In this document: positions 24,708 to 33,877 of the stretch, piece after piece
Position numbering within the stretch: the first letter of the stretch is position 1
Layout: each line of letters starts with the position of its first letter
Assembly (NCBI RefSeq): GCF_014202695.1
Contig: NZ_JACHHH010000004.1
Coordinates: 168,719 to 217,484, forward strand
Direction of reading: 5' to 3'
DNA length: 48,766 bases
Source of the DNA: Oribacterium sinus
Lineage (GTDB): Bacteria > Bacillota > Clostridia > Lachnospirales > Lachnospiraceae
The notes under the pieces: generated by a model
What the model was told of the DNA's origin: nothing
The model's input: the letters and a program-made list of their open reading frames with translations, nothing else
The model's database searches: none
Translations under genes and position numbers: made by a program

Positions 24708-24818
24708 ACCATCATTTTCAAATCATCGCTTCCAAATCATAACTTTCCCTAAAATCGATTGCATAGAACATCGTTTCAGAGTATTCTTGAGCGGTATTGA
24801 ATTTAAGGGGGAGAGAAG

Positions 24819-26051
24819 ATGTTTTCTATACTGTTGCTCATGATTTATCTGGCATTTATTAGTCTTGGACTGCCGGATGCTTTGCTGGGCTCGGCCTGGC
24901 CGATCATGTATCAGGAATTTGCTGTTCCCGTATCCTATTCGGGAACAGTTTTTATGATTATTTGCGGAGGAACGATTCTCTCCAGCTTAAACAGTGAAAA
25001 ATTGAATCGCCGCTTTGGAACCGGGAAAATTACGGCAATTTCGGTGTTTTTAACCGCCATTGCCTTATTCGGTTTTTCCATTAGCCATAGCTTCCTTATG
25101 CTCTGTCTTTTTGCCATTCCCTACGGTTTGGGAGCGGGTTCTGTGGATGCGGCCTTAAATCACTATGTGGCTTTGCACTATTCCAGCAGACACATGAGCT
25201 GGCTGCATTGTATGTGGGGCTTGGGCGCCTCCGTAGGTCCTTATATCATGGGCTTTGTTTTACAAAGAGGAGAGCCTTGGAATAGGGGCTATCTGATTGT
25301 TTCCATAATTCAGTTTATTCTGGCTATCATTCTTTTTTGCAGTCTCTCCTTATGGAAGAAAAATCCGGAGGAGCTAAAGGAAAATGGCTCAAATGCTCCC
25401 GTTGGGATGGAGGGAAAGGCTACCTCCGACGGGGCTGAAGCCCCCAAACAAAGAGCGCTTAGTCTTAAGGAGGTCTTTGCCATTCCCGGAGCCAAGGAAA
25501 GCTTGGCCAGCTTCTACGGCTACTGCGCCTTGGAGCAGACTGTGGGCTTATGGGCAGGCTCTTTCATGGTTCTTGCTCTGGGCATGGAGGAGAAATTAGC
25601 CGCCTCCTATGTGGCTTTATTCTATTTCGGTATTACCTTCGGCCGTTTTCTTTCCGGCTTTTTCACGATGAAATGGAAGGATGAGCAAATGGTGCTGGGG
25701 GGAAGCGCCATCGTCTTCTTCGGCATTTTCCTGCTCTTTACGCCCTGGAGTAAGGCTATGGTACTGCCGGCCTTAATTCTCATCGGCCTGGGCTGTGCCC
25801 CGGTCTATCCTTCCGTAATTCATTCCACTCCCTATAACTTTGGGGTGGAGCATTCCTCAGCCCTGATTGGAGCACAAATGGCCTCAGCCTATGTGGGAAC
25901 CTTGATTATGCCTCCCCTCTTTGGGGTTCTGGGACGTAGCTTCAGCATGAAGCTCTTCCCCTATTACTCTATGATCCTTCTGCTTTTTATGGTTTTTACC
26001 TATAGAAGAATGCTTCAAGTCACCAAGAAGGCAAGGCGGGAGAAGCGATAA
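24819..26051 (+). CDS. MFS transporter
   Basis: 410 residues with 12 predicted membrane helices and a charged cytoplasmic loop in the middle (about 185-215). Helix 1 has SLGLPDALLGSAWPIMYQEF, a pattern seen in the FucP/fucose-permease-like and related MFS branch; loop 2-3 has NRRFGTGK and helix 4 GLGAGSVDAALN. It is a proton-coupled sugar or metabolite transporter of unknown substrate. GGGGGAGAG precedes the ATG. It is probably monocistronic. Confidence 0.88.
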   Translation: MFSILLLMIYLAFISLGLPDALLGSAWPIMYQEFAVPVSYSGTVFMIICGGTILSSLNSEKLNRRFGTGKITAISVFLTAIALFGFSISHSFLMLCLFAIPYGLGAGSVDAALNHYVALHYSSRHMSWLHCMWGLGASVGPYIMGFVLQRGEPWNRGYLIVSIIQFILAIILFCSLSLWKKNPEELKENGSNAPVGMEGKATSDGAEAPKQRALSLKEVFAIPGAKESLASFYGYCALEQTVGLWAGSFMVLALGMEEKLAASYVALFYFGITFGRFLSGFFTMKWKDEQMVLGGSAIVFFGIFLLFTPWSKAMVLPALILIGLGCAPVYPSVIHSTPYNFGVEHSSALIGAQMASAYVGTLIMPPLFGVLGRSFSMKLFPYYSMILLLFMVFTYRRMLQVTKKARREKR

Positions 26052-26159
26052 GGAGCTTTTTCTATAGCAGTCAGCCAAAGAACGAATACGGAAGATATTT
26101 ACTTTTGCAACAAACTGCTGCGCCGAGGGAACGGCGACAGTGGGCCGGTATAGTAAAAC

Positions 26160-26230
26160 AAAGCTACATATAAATCAAGGCTACATATAAAGCAAGACAA
26201 TACAACAGCAAGACAGTACAACAGAAAGCC
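26160..26230. repeat. Degenerate tandem repeats before the amidohydrolase gene
   Basis: GCTACATATAAATCAAG and GCTACATATAAAGCAAG are a 17-bp pair, followed by AGACAATACAACAGCA and AGACAGTACAACAGAA. They lie in the 207-bp gap after the MFS gene and resemble the other post-gene simple repeats of the window. A hairpin CGCCG/CGGCG lies just upstream near 26131-26146. Confidence 0.65.
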
Positions 26231-26258
26231 GATACCCTAAAGAAAGGATGGAAATCCT

Positions 26259-27575
26259 ATGCAAAAAGTACATGAAGAACTGGAACGTATTTTGCCCAAG
26301 GCCATTGCCTTGGCGGAAGACATTTTCAAAAATCCGGAGCTGGGCTATAAGGAATTTCGGAGCCGAGAAAAGGTGGAAGAGGCCTTACAGGATGCGGAGA
26401 TTCCCTTTATCGAGGTGGCTTACACAGGACTTATGGCGACTTTGGATTCCGGAAAGGAAGGTCCCTGCATCGGCTTAGTTGCAGAGTTTGATGCGGTGCC
26501 GGTTCTGGGGCATCCCTATGCCTCCAGCGACCAAAATGCCGCCCACGCCTGCGGCCACTATGCCCAGACCGGGGTGATGCTTGCCGTATTTTTGGCACTG
26601 AAGGAAGCCGGCGTGATGGAAAGGCTTACGGGAAAGGTGAAGCTCTTCTTTACTCCTGCGGAAGAATTCTGCGACATGGATTATCGAAGAAATCTCATCA
26701 GAGAGGGGAAGGTTTCCCATTCCTCCGGCAAGCAGGAAATGATTTCACTGGGACTTTTTGATGAATGTGCGGTGCTTCTGTCCTGCCACAGTATGGGGCT
26801 CATCGACACGGACTATCAGGCCGAGGTGGGGGCTTCCTTAAACGGCTTCTGCCAAAAGAAGGTCACTTTCCTGGGCACTGAGGCACATGCCGGGGCCAGC
26901 CCTCATTTGGGGGTAAATGCTCTTCATGCCATGACTTTAGCGATTTCCGCTATCAATGCCCTTCGGGAAAGCTTTCCGGAGGAGGATTGCATCCGGGTGC
27001 ATTACATCGTAACCGAGGGAGGACAGACGGTGAATTCCGTTCCGGCCAGAACCAAGATGGAAATGTATATTCGAGGAAAGACGGTGGAGGCTATCCGAAG
27101 CACGGAGAAAAAGGTGGACCGGGCTTTACGGGGAGCGGCTCTGGCCATAAACTGCGACCTGGAAATCCAAAATACCCCGGGCTATTTTCCCCTGGAGCAG
27201 GATCCGGCACTTACGGAGCTGGTACGGAGCCAGATTCTTCGCTATATGCCGGAAAGCCGGATTGCAGAGGGAACCCACGGTACAGCCTCCGGGGATATGG
27301 GAGACCTGTCCATGCTCTTTCCCACGGTGGAAATCGGCATTTCCGGCTTCAAGGGACGGATTCACGGCCGGGACTTCGGCACGGAAAATGAAAGGGAGGC
27401 CTATCAGATTCCCGCCCACTATTTTGTGGATGCGGTCATGCGACTTTTGGAAAATGAGGGGGCGGAAGCTAAAAGAATCCAAGAGAGCTTTGTACCCAAA
27501 TTCAAGAAGGAGAACTATCTGGCAGAGCTGGATAGACTTCATACAAGTTTATTTTACGAAAGGGAGAAGGAATAA
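26259..27575 (+). CDS. M20-family amidohydrolase/peptidase
   Basis: 438 residues. Features of the metal-dependent M20 amidohydrolases: the catalytic AEFDAVPVLGHPYAS (about 76-90), AHACGHYAQTGVML with the metal-binding HxCGH (about 95-108), TPAEEF with the general base Glu (about 131-136), SCHSMG near 174, the dimerisation insert around GTEAHAGASPH (about 207-217), and the C-terminal GTASGDMGDLS and HGRDF. It hydrolyses an amide bond of an amino acid or peptide conjugate; the substrate is unknown. The stop overlaps the start of the BMP lipoprotein gene (TAATG), so they are translationally coupled. The link to nucleoside uptake may be a salvage step (inference). Confidence 0.87.
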   Translation: MQKVHEELERILPKAIALAEDIFKNPELGYKEFRSREKVEEALQDAEIPFIEVAYTGLMATLDSGKEGPCIGLVAEFDAVPVLGHPYASSDQNAAHACGHYAQTGVMLAVFLALKEAGVMERLTGKVKLFFTPAEEFCDMDYRRNLIREGKVSHSSGKQEMISLGLFDECAVLLSCHSMGLIDTDYQAEVGASLNGFCQKKVTFLGTEAHAGASPHLGVNALHAMTLAISAINALRESFPEEDCIRVHYIVTEGGQTVNSVPARTKMEMYIRGKTVEAIRSTEKKVDRALRGAALAINCDLEIQNTPGYFPLEQDPALTELVRSQILRYMPESRIAEGTHGTASGDMGDLSMLFPTVEIGISGFKGRIHGRDFGTENEREAYQIPAHYFVDAVMRLLENEGAEAKRIQESFVPKFKKENYLAELDRLHTSLFYEREKE

Positions 27576-28759
27576 TGAGAAAAAAGAATTGGATTTTAGG
27601 ACTGAGTGCAGTAGGTATGATGGCTGTTTTGGCAGCTTGCGGAGGCAATGCAAATGCTAAAGCCACCACATCCGCTACAGAGGCGGCGAAGGAGGGAACT
27701 ACCCCGGCAGCTAAGGAGGAGAAGGCGGAAGGCAATAAGGAAAGTAACGGCAAGAAGCTGAAGGTCACTCTTTTGGTAACCGGTTCCTTCGGAGACAAGG
27801 CCTTTAACGATTCCGCTCAGGCAGGAATGAAGAAGATTCAGAAAGAGCTTTCCGACAAGGCGGAAGTGACCATGGTGGAAATGGGGAATGACAAGACCAA
27901 GTTTGAAGGGGCTATGCAGGATGCTTCCGAGTCCGATGCGGATTTGATTATTACCGGTCTTTGGGACATGAAGGAAATCACCGAGAAGATTGCTCAGGAA
28001 TATCCGGAGAAGAAGTACATCCTTTTCGATACCGCTGTAGATTACACTGTGGGAGACCTTTCCAACGTATATTCCATGAGCTATAAGCAAAATGAGGGTG
28101 CCTTCCTGGCCGGTGTTTTGGCAGCAGGGGTAACCAAGTCCTCCATGCCTTATGCCAATGCGGATAATGTTATCGGTTTTGTAGGCGCAAAGGATACCGC
28201 TGCGGTCATCAATGACTCTGCAGTAGGATATATTCAGGGTGCAAAGTTTATGGATCCTGAGGTAAAGGTATTGGTTTCCTATGTAGGCTCCTATGTGGAT
28301 TCCGCTACAGCAAAGGATCTGGCATTGACCCAATATGCCAACAATGCGGACACCGTTTTCGTAGCAGCAGGTCCTGCCAGTGTAGGGGTTATCGAGGCCG
28401 CGGCGGAAAGCAAGAAGTATGTCATCGGGGTAGACTCCGACCAGGCGGAAGCTTATGCCGGAAAGCCTGAGCAGGAATACATCATTTCCTCCGCCATCAA
28501 AAATGTGGGAGAGAGCCTGTATCTTTCCGTAGAAAAGGCGGCAGAGGACAAGCTTCCTTTCGGTGAGGCGGAGGTGCTGGGCCTTAAGGACGGCGTAGTC
28601 GGTATTGCGGAAAATGACATTTACAAGAAGGAAGTACCGGAAGACGTACAGAAGAAGGTAGAAGATGCTAAGCAGGATATCCTTGGCGGCAAGGTGACTG
28701 TAGACACTGCCTACGGTATGGAAGAAAGCAAGTTAAAGAGCATTATCAGCGGCGAATAA
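27575..28759 (+). CDS. BMP-family substrate-binding lipoprotein (nucleoside ABC importer)
   Basis: 394 residues. A signal peptide with lipobox LAAC (Cys22) is followed by a linker rich in Ala, Thr and Glu (about 24-60). A Med/BMP domain follows, with VTLLVTGSFGDKAFNDSAQA, the characteristic opening (aspartate and asparagine binding a ribose), and the later IGVDSDQAEAYAGKP segment. BMP proteins bind purine nucleosides and feed the ATPase and permeases encoded next. The start overlaps the amidohydrolase stop. A hairpin with a short T-run just after the gene may raise its expression over the transporter core. Confidence 0.92.
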   Translation: MRKKNWILGLSAVGMMAVLAACGGNANAKATTSATEAAKEGTTPAAKEEKAEGNKESNGKKLKVTLLVTGSFGDKAFNDSAQAGMKKIQKELSDKAEVTMVEMGNDKTKFEGAMQDASESDADLIITGLWDMKEITEKIAQEYPEKKYILFDTAVDYTVGDLSNVYSMSYKQNEGAFLAGVLAAGVTKSSMPYANADNVIGFVGAKDTAAVINDSAVGYIQGAKFMDPEVKVLVSYVGSYVDSATAKDLALTQYANNADTVFVAAGPASVGVIEAAAESKKYVIGVDSDQAEAYAGKPEQEYIISSAIKNVGESLYLSVEKAAEDKLPFGEAEVLGLKDGVVGIAENDIYKKEVPEDVQKKVEDAKQDILGGKVTVDTAYGMEESKLKSIISGE

Positions 28760-28776
28760 ATCCCGACAAAATTTTC

Positions 28777-28795
28777 GCTTGCCCGGCAAGCTTTT
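28777..28795 (+). terminator. Weak intra-operon hairpin after the BMP gene
   Basis: GCTTG (28777-28781) pairs with CAAGC (28787-28791), followed by TTTT. A second small stem, GCAAAG/CTTTGC, is near 28813-28825. This may attenuate transcription into the ABC core, a common layout for binding-protein genes. Confidence 0.45.
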
Positions 28796-28896
28796 CCGGA
28801 GCGTAGAGTTGGCAAAGGCTTTGCAAGCTTTTCTAAAGAAAGGCTAAGTGGAGAATCAGTTACAGCATAGAATCAGGAATATTAACAGGAGGAACT

Positions 28897-30438
28897 GTGG
28901 AAGTCATAGCAGGAAGAGGACTTTACCAGATCTATCCCGGTGGCGTTTTGGCCAATGAAGACGTGAATCTCTCCGTGGAAAAAGGAGAGATTCATGCTTT
29001 AGTAGGGGAAAATGGAGCAGGCAAGTCCACATTGATGAAGATGCTCTATGGAGAAATCGCCCCCACCAAGGGGAAAATACTGGTAAAGGGAGAGGAAGTG
29101 GAGTTTCATTCCTCCAAAGAAGCCATGGAAAAAGGTATCGGCATGGTACACCAGCATTTTATGCAGATTCCTTCCATGACGGTGGCGGAGAATCTGGTGC
29201 TGGGAACCGGCAAGTCTTTATTTGTTGACCGTAAAAAAGCGGTGGAGGAATGTAAGGCACTTTCCGAAAAATACGGTCTGCAAGTGGAGGCGGAAAAAAA
29301 GGTTTCCGACATCTCCATTGCCATGCGACAGAAGCTGGAAATATTAAAGGCGCTTTATAGAGGAGCGGAAATCTTTATTCTGGACGAGCCCACAGCGGTG
29401 CTGACGCCCCAGGAAACCGAGGAGCTTTTTGTGCAGCTTCGGAGCTTGCGGGAAAAGGGGCATACCATCCTCTTTATTTCCCATAAATTGCAGGAAGTAA
29501 AGGCTCTTTGCGACAGAATGACCATTCTTCGGGACGGAAAGACCATGGGAACCTATGGGGTGGAAAGCCTGTCGGAGGCGGACATTTCCCGACTGATGGT
29601 GGGAAGAGAAATTCGTCTGGACATCGAGAAAGAGCCATTTTCTCCGGGGAAAAAGGTATTTTCCGGGAAAAACATTTTCCTGCAGGGAGAGGGGGGAAAG
29701 GCGATTTTACAAAATCTGTCCTTCTCTCTTTCCGAGGGAGAAATTCTGGGGATTGCCGGTATTGACGGAAATGGACAAAATGAGCTTTGTCAGGTCTTGG
29801 TGGGAACGCTTTCGGCAAATGGAGCAGAGCTACAGCTTTTTTCCCAGGACTTTTCCGCATTTTCCGTACAGAAGCGACAGGACCTGGGAATTTCCTATGT
29901 GTCGGAGGATCGCTTCCTTTACGGCTCTGCGCCCAGGCTTAGCCTGGAGGAAAATGCCATTTCCCGAAGCTATAGGGAGAAGGCGCTTTTTTCCTTCGGA
30001 CTTCTAAACAGCGGAAAGATTCAGGCCTTTACCAAGAAGGTGCTTTCGGCCTTTTCCGTAAAATACAAAAATACCAAGCAGGATGTGAAATCCCTTTCCG
30101 GCGGAAATGCCCAAAAGCTGATTTTCGGACGGGAATATGAGGCCAATCCCCATTTGTTCATCCTAAATCAGCCTACCAGGGGAATTGATGTGGGGGCCAT
30201 TGCCTTTATCCGAAAGAAAATTTTGGATATGCGGAAGAATAAGAAGGCGGTGCTACTCATTTCCGCAGATCTTACGGAGCTTCTGTCCCTAAGTGACCAT
30301 ATCCTTGTGATGCATGAGGGGCGCTTTGTGGGCTATCTGGACAATGACGGCAGTCTGACGGAGGAGGAGCTGGGCTTATATATGCTGGGAGTTAAGGAAG
30401 ACAGTCAGGAGAGAATAGGAGAGGCTTATGAGCAGTAA
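28897..30438 (+). CDS. Nucleoside ABC importer ATP-binding protein (double ATPase, NupA/YufO-like)
   Basis: 513 residues with two ABC domains. Domain 1: Walker A GENGAGKST (about 37-45), degenerate signature around DISIAMRQKLE, Walker B IFILDEPTA, H-loop ISHKL. Domain 2 (about 250-500): degenerate Walker A GIDGNGQNE with no lysine, signature LSGGNAQKL, and a Walker B-like segment LFILNQPTRG where the catalytic Glu is Gln. An asymmetric pair of ATPase sites is normal in this sugar/nucleoside importer family. The start is GTG with AGGAGG upstream. It ends inside the start of the first permease gene. Confidence 0.92.
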   Translation: MEVIAGRGLYQIYPGGVLANEDVNLSVEKGEIHALVGENGAGKSTLMKMLYGEIAPTKGKILVKGEEVEFHSSKEAMEKGIGMVHQHFMQIPSMTVAENLVLGTGKSLFVDRKKAVEECKALSEKYGLQVEAEKKVSDISIAMRQKLEILKALYRGAEIFILDEPTAVLTPQETEELFVQLRSLREKGHTILFISHKLQEVKALCDRMTILRDGKTMGTYGVESLSEADISRLMVGREIRLDIEKEPFSPGKKVFSGKNIFLQGEGGKAILQNLSFSLSEGEILGIAGIDGNGQNELCQVLVGTLSANGAELQLFSQDFSAFSVQKRQDLGISYVSEDRFLYGSAPRLSLEENAISRSYREKALFSFGLLNSGKIQAFTKKVLSAFSVKYKNTKQDVKSLSGGNAQKLIFGREYEANPHLFILNQPTRGIDVGAIAFIRKKILDMRKNKKAVLLISADLTELLSLSDHILVMHEGRFVGYLDNDGSLTEEELGLYMLGVKEDSQERIGEAYEQ

Positions 30439-31714
30439 ACAACAATTTCAGCTTTTTCGTTTTATTCTGGCACTGGGGATTTCCCTTGGCATTTCCATGC
30501 TGATTATCTTTTTGGTCAGTAAGGAGCCTTGGACAGCCATTTCTTATCTGCTCTTAGGCCCCTTTGGCAGTATGCGGCACTTTCTTTCCATCTTTGCCCA
30601 GGCCACCCCGCTGATTTTTACCGGGCTTGCCCTAAGCCTTTGTTTTAAATCGGGAAACTTTTCCATGATTACGGATGCCTGCCTCTATATTTCCGCGGTA
30701 CTTACCGCGGCCTTGGCCATCCGCCTGAGCCTGCCCTTCCCTCTGCATCCTCTGGTGATTTTACTTTTGGCGGTAGTGATGGGAGGCATTATCGGAAGCC
30801 TGCCCGCATTGGCGAAGCTGTATTTTAAGGCCAATGAACTGGTTACTTCCTTGATGCTAAACTATGTCTTTTTCTATCTGGGACTCTTTACCATCAGTAA
30901 ATACTTTGCGGATCGGGAGGCGGGAACCTTTGCTTCCTTAAAGTATGCCAAAACTGCGGTACTGCCGATTTTGGTGAAGGGCAGTAAGCTGCACCTGGGC
31001 TTTTTCCTGGCCCTGCTTTTGGCGGTACTTTTCAGCATTCTGCTGTACAAAACCCGCTTCGGCTATGAGCTTCGGCTTTCCGGAAGCAATCCTTCCTTTG
31101 CGAAAATGGTAGGCATTTCCTCCTCAAAGGTGATCCTCCTGACCCAGGTTCTGGCGGGAATGGTGGCCGGCCTTGGAGGGGCGGTGGAGCAAATGGGCAT
31201 GTATCAGCGATTTAACTGGCAGGAGTCCCCCTCCTATGCCTGGGACGGGGTAATTATTGCCATTCTTTCCCGAAACAATCCGGCGCTGGTGCCCTTTTCC
31301 GCCCTCTTCCTGGCCTATATCCGTGTGGGAGCGGATATCATGTCCAGAAAGTCCGATGTGCAAAATGAATTGGTAGCCTTGATTCAGGCCTTACTGATTC
31401 TCTTCGTAACCGCGGAAGCCTTTCTTTCCGGCTGGGAGCATAGAAGAGAAGTGAAGGAATCCTTGGCGGCAGCGGATACCGCCCTGCCGGCGACAGAGCA
31501 TAGGCCGGCGACCGCAAGCGCCGAGCCTGTAGCGACAAAAGCAGATTTGGTAGAAGCAACCGAGCCGGCAGCAACAAAAGCTGAATCAGCAGAAGCGAAC
31601 GGGCTGGTAGCGGCAACAGCTGATTTGGTAGAAGCAAGCGGGGCGACAGCAGAGAAAAGTGATTCAGTGGATGCGGTTAAGACATTTCCGGAACCGGGAA
31701 AGGAGGAGGCATAA
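30428..31714 (+). CDS. Nucleoside ABC importer permease 1 with Ala/Glu-rich tail
   Basis: 428 residues. The first about 345 are a branched-chain-amino-acid-type permease (about 8-10 helices) with FTGLALSLCFKSGNFSM and the coupling region KMVGISSSKVILLTQVLAGM. The remaining about 80 residues are a hydrophilic, repeat-like tail: AATADLVEASG and KADLVEATEPAATKAE share ADLVEA. Such a tail is unusual for this family. The start overlaps the ATPase gene by 11 bp and the stop overlaps the next permease start (TAATG), so the operon is tightly coupled. Confidence 0.92.
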   Translation: MSSKQQFQLFRFILALGISLGISMLIIFLVSKEPWTAISYLLLGPFGSMRHFLSIFAQATPLIFTGLALSLCFKSGNFSMITDACLYISAVLTAALAIRLSLPFPLHPLVILLLAVVMGGIIGSLPALAKLYFKANELVTSLMLNYVFFYLGLFTISKYFADREAGTFASLKYAKTAVLPILVKGSKLHLGFFLALLLAVLFSILLYKTRFGYELRLSGSNPSFAKMVGISSSKVILLTQVLAGMVAGLGGAVEQMGMYQRFNWQESPSYAWDGVIIAILSRNNPALVPFSALFLAYIRVGADIMSRKSDVQNELVALIQALLILFVTAEAFLSGWEHRREVKESLAAADTALPATEHRPATASAEPVATKADLVEATEPAATKAESAEANGLVAATADLVEASGATAEKSDSVDAVKTFPEPGKEEA

Positions 31715-32619
31715 TGGGAGAGATACTATCCATTTTGGGAAAGGAAGACTTTTACTTTGCCATGCTTCGTACTGCAACTCCGGTACTCCTTACTACCCTG
31801 GGAGCCATGACCGCCTCCCGGGCAGGAGTCAGCAACATTGCCTTAGAGGGCACCATGCTTTTTGCCGCCTTCTTCGGGGTGATTGTCAGTGCCTTTAGTC
31901 AAAGCGCTCTTTTGGGCTTTTTGGCGGCGGTGGGAATTGGGCTTTTCATTTCCCTGCTTTTGTCCTATTTTATTGTGGAGCTGCATTCCAATGGAATCCT
32001 TTCCGGTATCGCCTTAAATACCTTGGCTTCCGGAGGAACCATCTTTCTGTTGTTTTTGATTACCGGAGAAAAGGGAGCCTCCACTTCTTTGCACAGTTTA
32101 AAACTTCCTGCTTTAAATATCCCTTTGATAGAGAACATTCCCTTTGTGGGAAAGATTCTTTCCGGACAGCATATCTTGACCTACCTGAGCCTGCTTTTGG
32201 TTTTTGCGATTGCTACCCTCTTTAAGAAGAGTCGTCTGGGAATGGAAATCATCGCGGTGGGAGAGAATCCCGAAGCGGCGGAATCCCTGGGGATTTCCGT
32301 AAAACGAGTGAAGCGGACAGCACTTCTCATCAGCGGAGCCTTAACCGGTATGGCAGGAGCCTTCCTTTCCATGGGCTATGTGGGATTGTTTTCCGCAGGA
32401 ATGACTGCGGGACGAGGCTATATTGCCTTGGCTACCCAGGCCATTGCCGGAGGAAATGCCTATTTGGCTTTTCTGGCCTCTCTGCTCTTCGGCTTCTGTC
32501 AAAGCATGGCTAACTACCTGCAAAACACCGGCGTACCACTACAGTTTATTCAGCTCATCCCTTACCTTAGTATTGTTGTAGCCTATTGCGCATATTGCAG
32601 GGCAAAGTTGAAACGATAA
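31714..32619 (+). CDS. Nucleoside ABC importer permease 2
   Basis: 301 residues, about 8 helices. The family opening has the pattern TPVLLTTLGAMTASRAGVSN and an IALEGTMLFAAFFG segment, followed by the coupling region GENPEAAESLGISVKRVKR. It forms a permease heterodimer with the preceding gene product. It is the last gene of the importer operon and is followed by a 1.2-kb intergenic region. Confidence 0.93.
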   Translation: MGEILSILGKEDFYFAMLRTATPVLLTTLGAMTASRAGVSNIALEGTMLFAAFFGVIVSAFSQSALLGFLAAVGIGLFISLLLSYFIVELHSNGILSGIALNTLASGGTIFLLFLITGEKGASTSLHSLKLPALNIPLIENIPFVGKILSGQHILTYLSLLLVFAIATLFKKSRLGMEIIAVGENPEAAESLGISVKRVKRTALLISGALTGMAGAFLSMGYVGLFSAGMTAGRGYIALATQAIAGGNAYLAFLASLLFGFCQSMANYLQNTGVPLQFIQLIPYLSIVVAYCAYCRAKLKR

Positions 32620-32732
32620 ACTAAAAATAGAATGGGATTCATTTGATAAGGAACCTTATGAAGATAAGCAAACCCGGTCAGTAGGGACGCTTGAAAGGGG
32701 AGCTGTAAAAAACAAAATAAGAAAGAAGTTTC

Positions 32733-33450
32733 GGCAATATAGGTCTGAATGTGAGGTGGTCTGATCCCGGTACTTGCAGAAAGTCAGCGAAGGGAAGGAC
32801 TGTAGAAACCAATAAGATGAAGCGAATGAAGCAGTATGGGTCTATTATAGGGGGGCTGAACCCGATACTAGCGAAAGACCTGTGAAGGAAAGGACTGTAG
32901 AAATCAATCTAGTGAAGCGACCGAAGCAGTATAGGCATGGAAGAGAGCAATCTGAGCCCGCCGGTATTTACGAAAACCCGAGAAGGAAAGGACTGTAGAA
33001 ACCAATAAGATGAAGCGAATGAAGCAGTGTAGGTCTATAATAGGGGTAGTCTGAGCCTGTCGAAACTTACCGAAATCCGGCGAAGTGAAGGATTGTAGTA
33101 ATCAAATATCTGAAGCGACCGAAGCAGTATAGGCATGGAAGAGAGCAATCTGAGCCCGCCGGTACTTGCGAAAAACAAAGGTACTGTAGTTTTTCGCTTA
33201 GTACCGCTGCAGGGCGAGGTTAGCGGGAGCGTGCTCGATTGCATGCCTATACTGCATCGGAGCGAGCCTCATCAATGAATACAGTCCTTCCCTTCGCAGG
33301 GCGAGGCTAGCGGGAGCGTGCCCCGATTACAGACCCATACTGCATCAGAGCGCATCGTCACATAGAATACAGTCCTTCCCTTCGCAGGGCGAAGTTAGCG
33401 GGAGCGTGCACTATTTCATACCTATACTGCTTCGGAGCGAGCCTTAAAAA
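32733..33450. repeat. Intergenic repeat array D
   Basis: Four direct units with GAAGCAGTATAGG-like cores near 32829, 32925, 33023 and 33122 (94-99 bp apart), carrying GCAATCTGAGCCCG and GGACTGTAGAAA phrases, are followed by inverted units near 33244, 33332 and 33420 (CCTATACTGC). The stretch 33120-33260 is nearly identical to 149-290 in array A, including the central palindrome. No protein is encoded. Confidence 0.85.
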
Positions 33451-33672
33451 TCAAAAGAGAGACTATTTTTGTATAGTTTCTCTTTTTTTCTTGGCCAAAT
33501 TTTAGAAAATCCATAGTATTTTTGTAGGATATTTACAAAAATAAGGGGGAAAAGAAGAAAAATAGGCAGGGATAAAAATTAAATTCAGATACAAATATAC
33601 GTAAAATAATGATTTTCCATTAATTAAATTATTGAATAAATTAAATTTAAATTAATATAAAATAGAATTATA

Positions 33673-33701
33673 TTGACAGGAAAGGCCAAACTAACTATTA
33701 T
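33673..33701 (+). promoter_or_regulatory. Strong promoter of the Tad pilus operon
   Basis: Perfect TTGACA (33673-33678), 17-bp spacer, TATTAT (33696-33701), inside a very AT-rich stretch (33540-33760). The leader of about 170 nt contains a GC-rich imperfect hairpin (33799-33840) just before the ribosome site. Confidence 0.75.
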
Positions 33702-33877
33702 TTATCTTGCAATTTCTTCTAATTTTATTATTTTAATAAAAAATTTAAAGGGTATAAATCGTGTTTAAGAAAGAAAAAATTGAATAAGGATATCTCGGGA
33801 AAAACCGGACCCTCTTTGGAAAAGGAAGGGGGTTGGGGGCGGTTTTGGCATTTTCGTAATGAGGGAAAGGAGTGTGC

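Noticed and set aside
26052-26258. Possible riboswitch before the amidohydrolase gene
   Set aside because: Only a small CGCCG/CGGCG hairpin and simple repeats; no match to purine, preQ1 or other classes that I know.
27126-27542. 138-codon minus-strand frame inside the amidohydrolase gene
   Set aside because: Antisense shadow without start signals.
32733-33450. Possible CRISPR array
   Set aside because: Units are about 96 bp, diverged throughout and partly inverted, with no constant repeat/variable spacer pattern and no cas genes.
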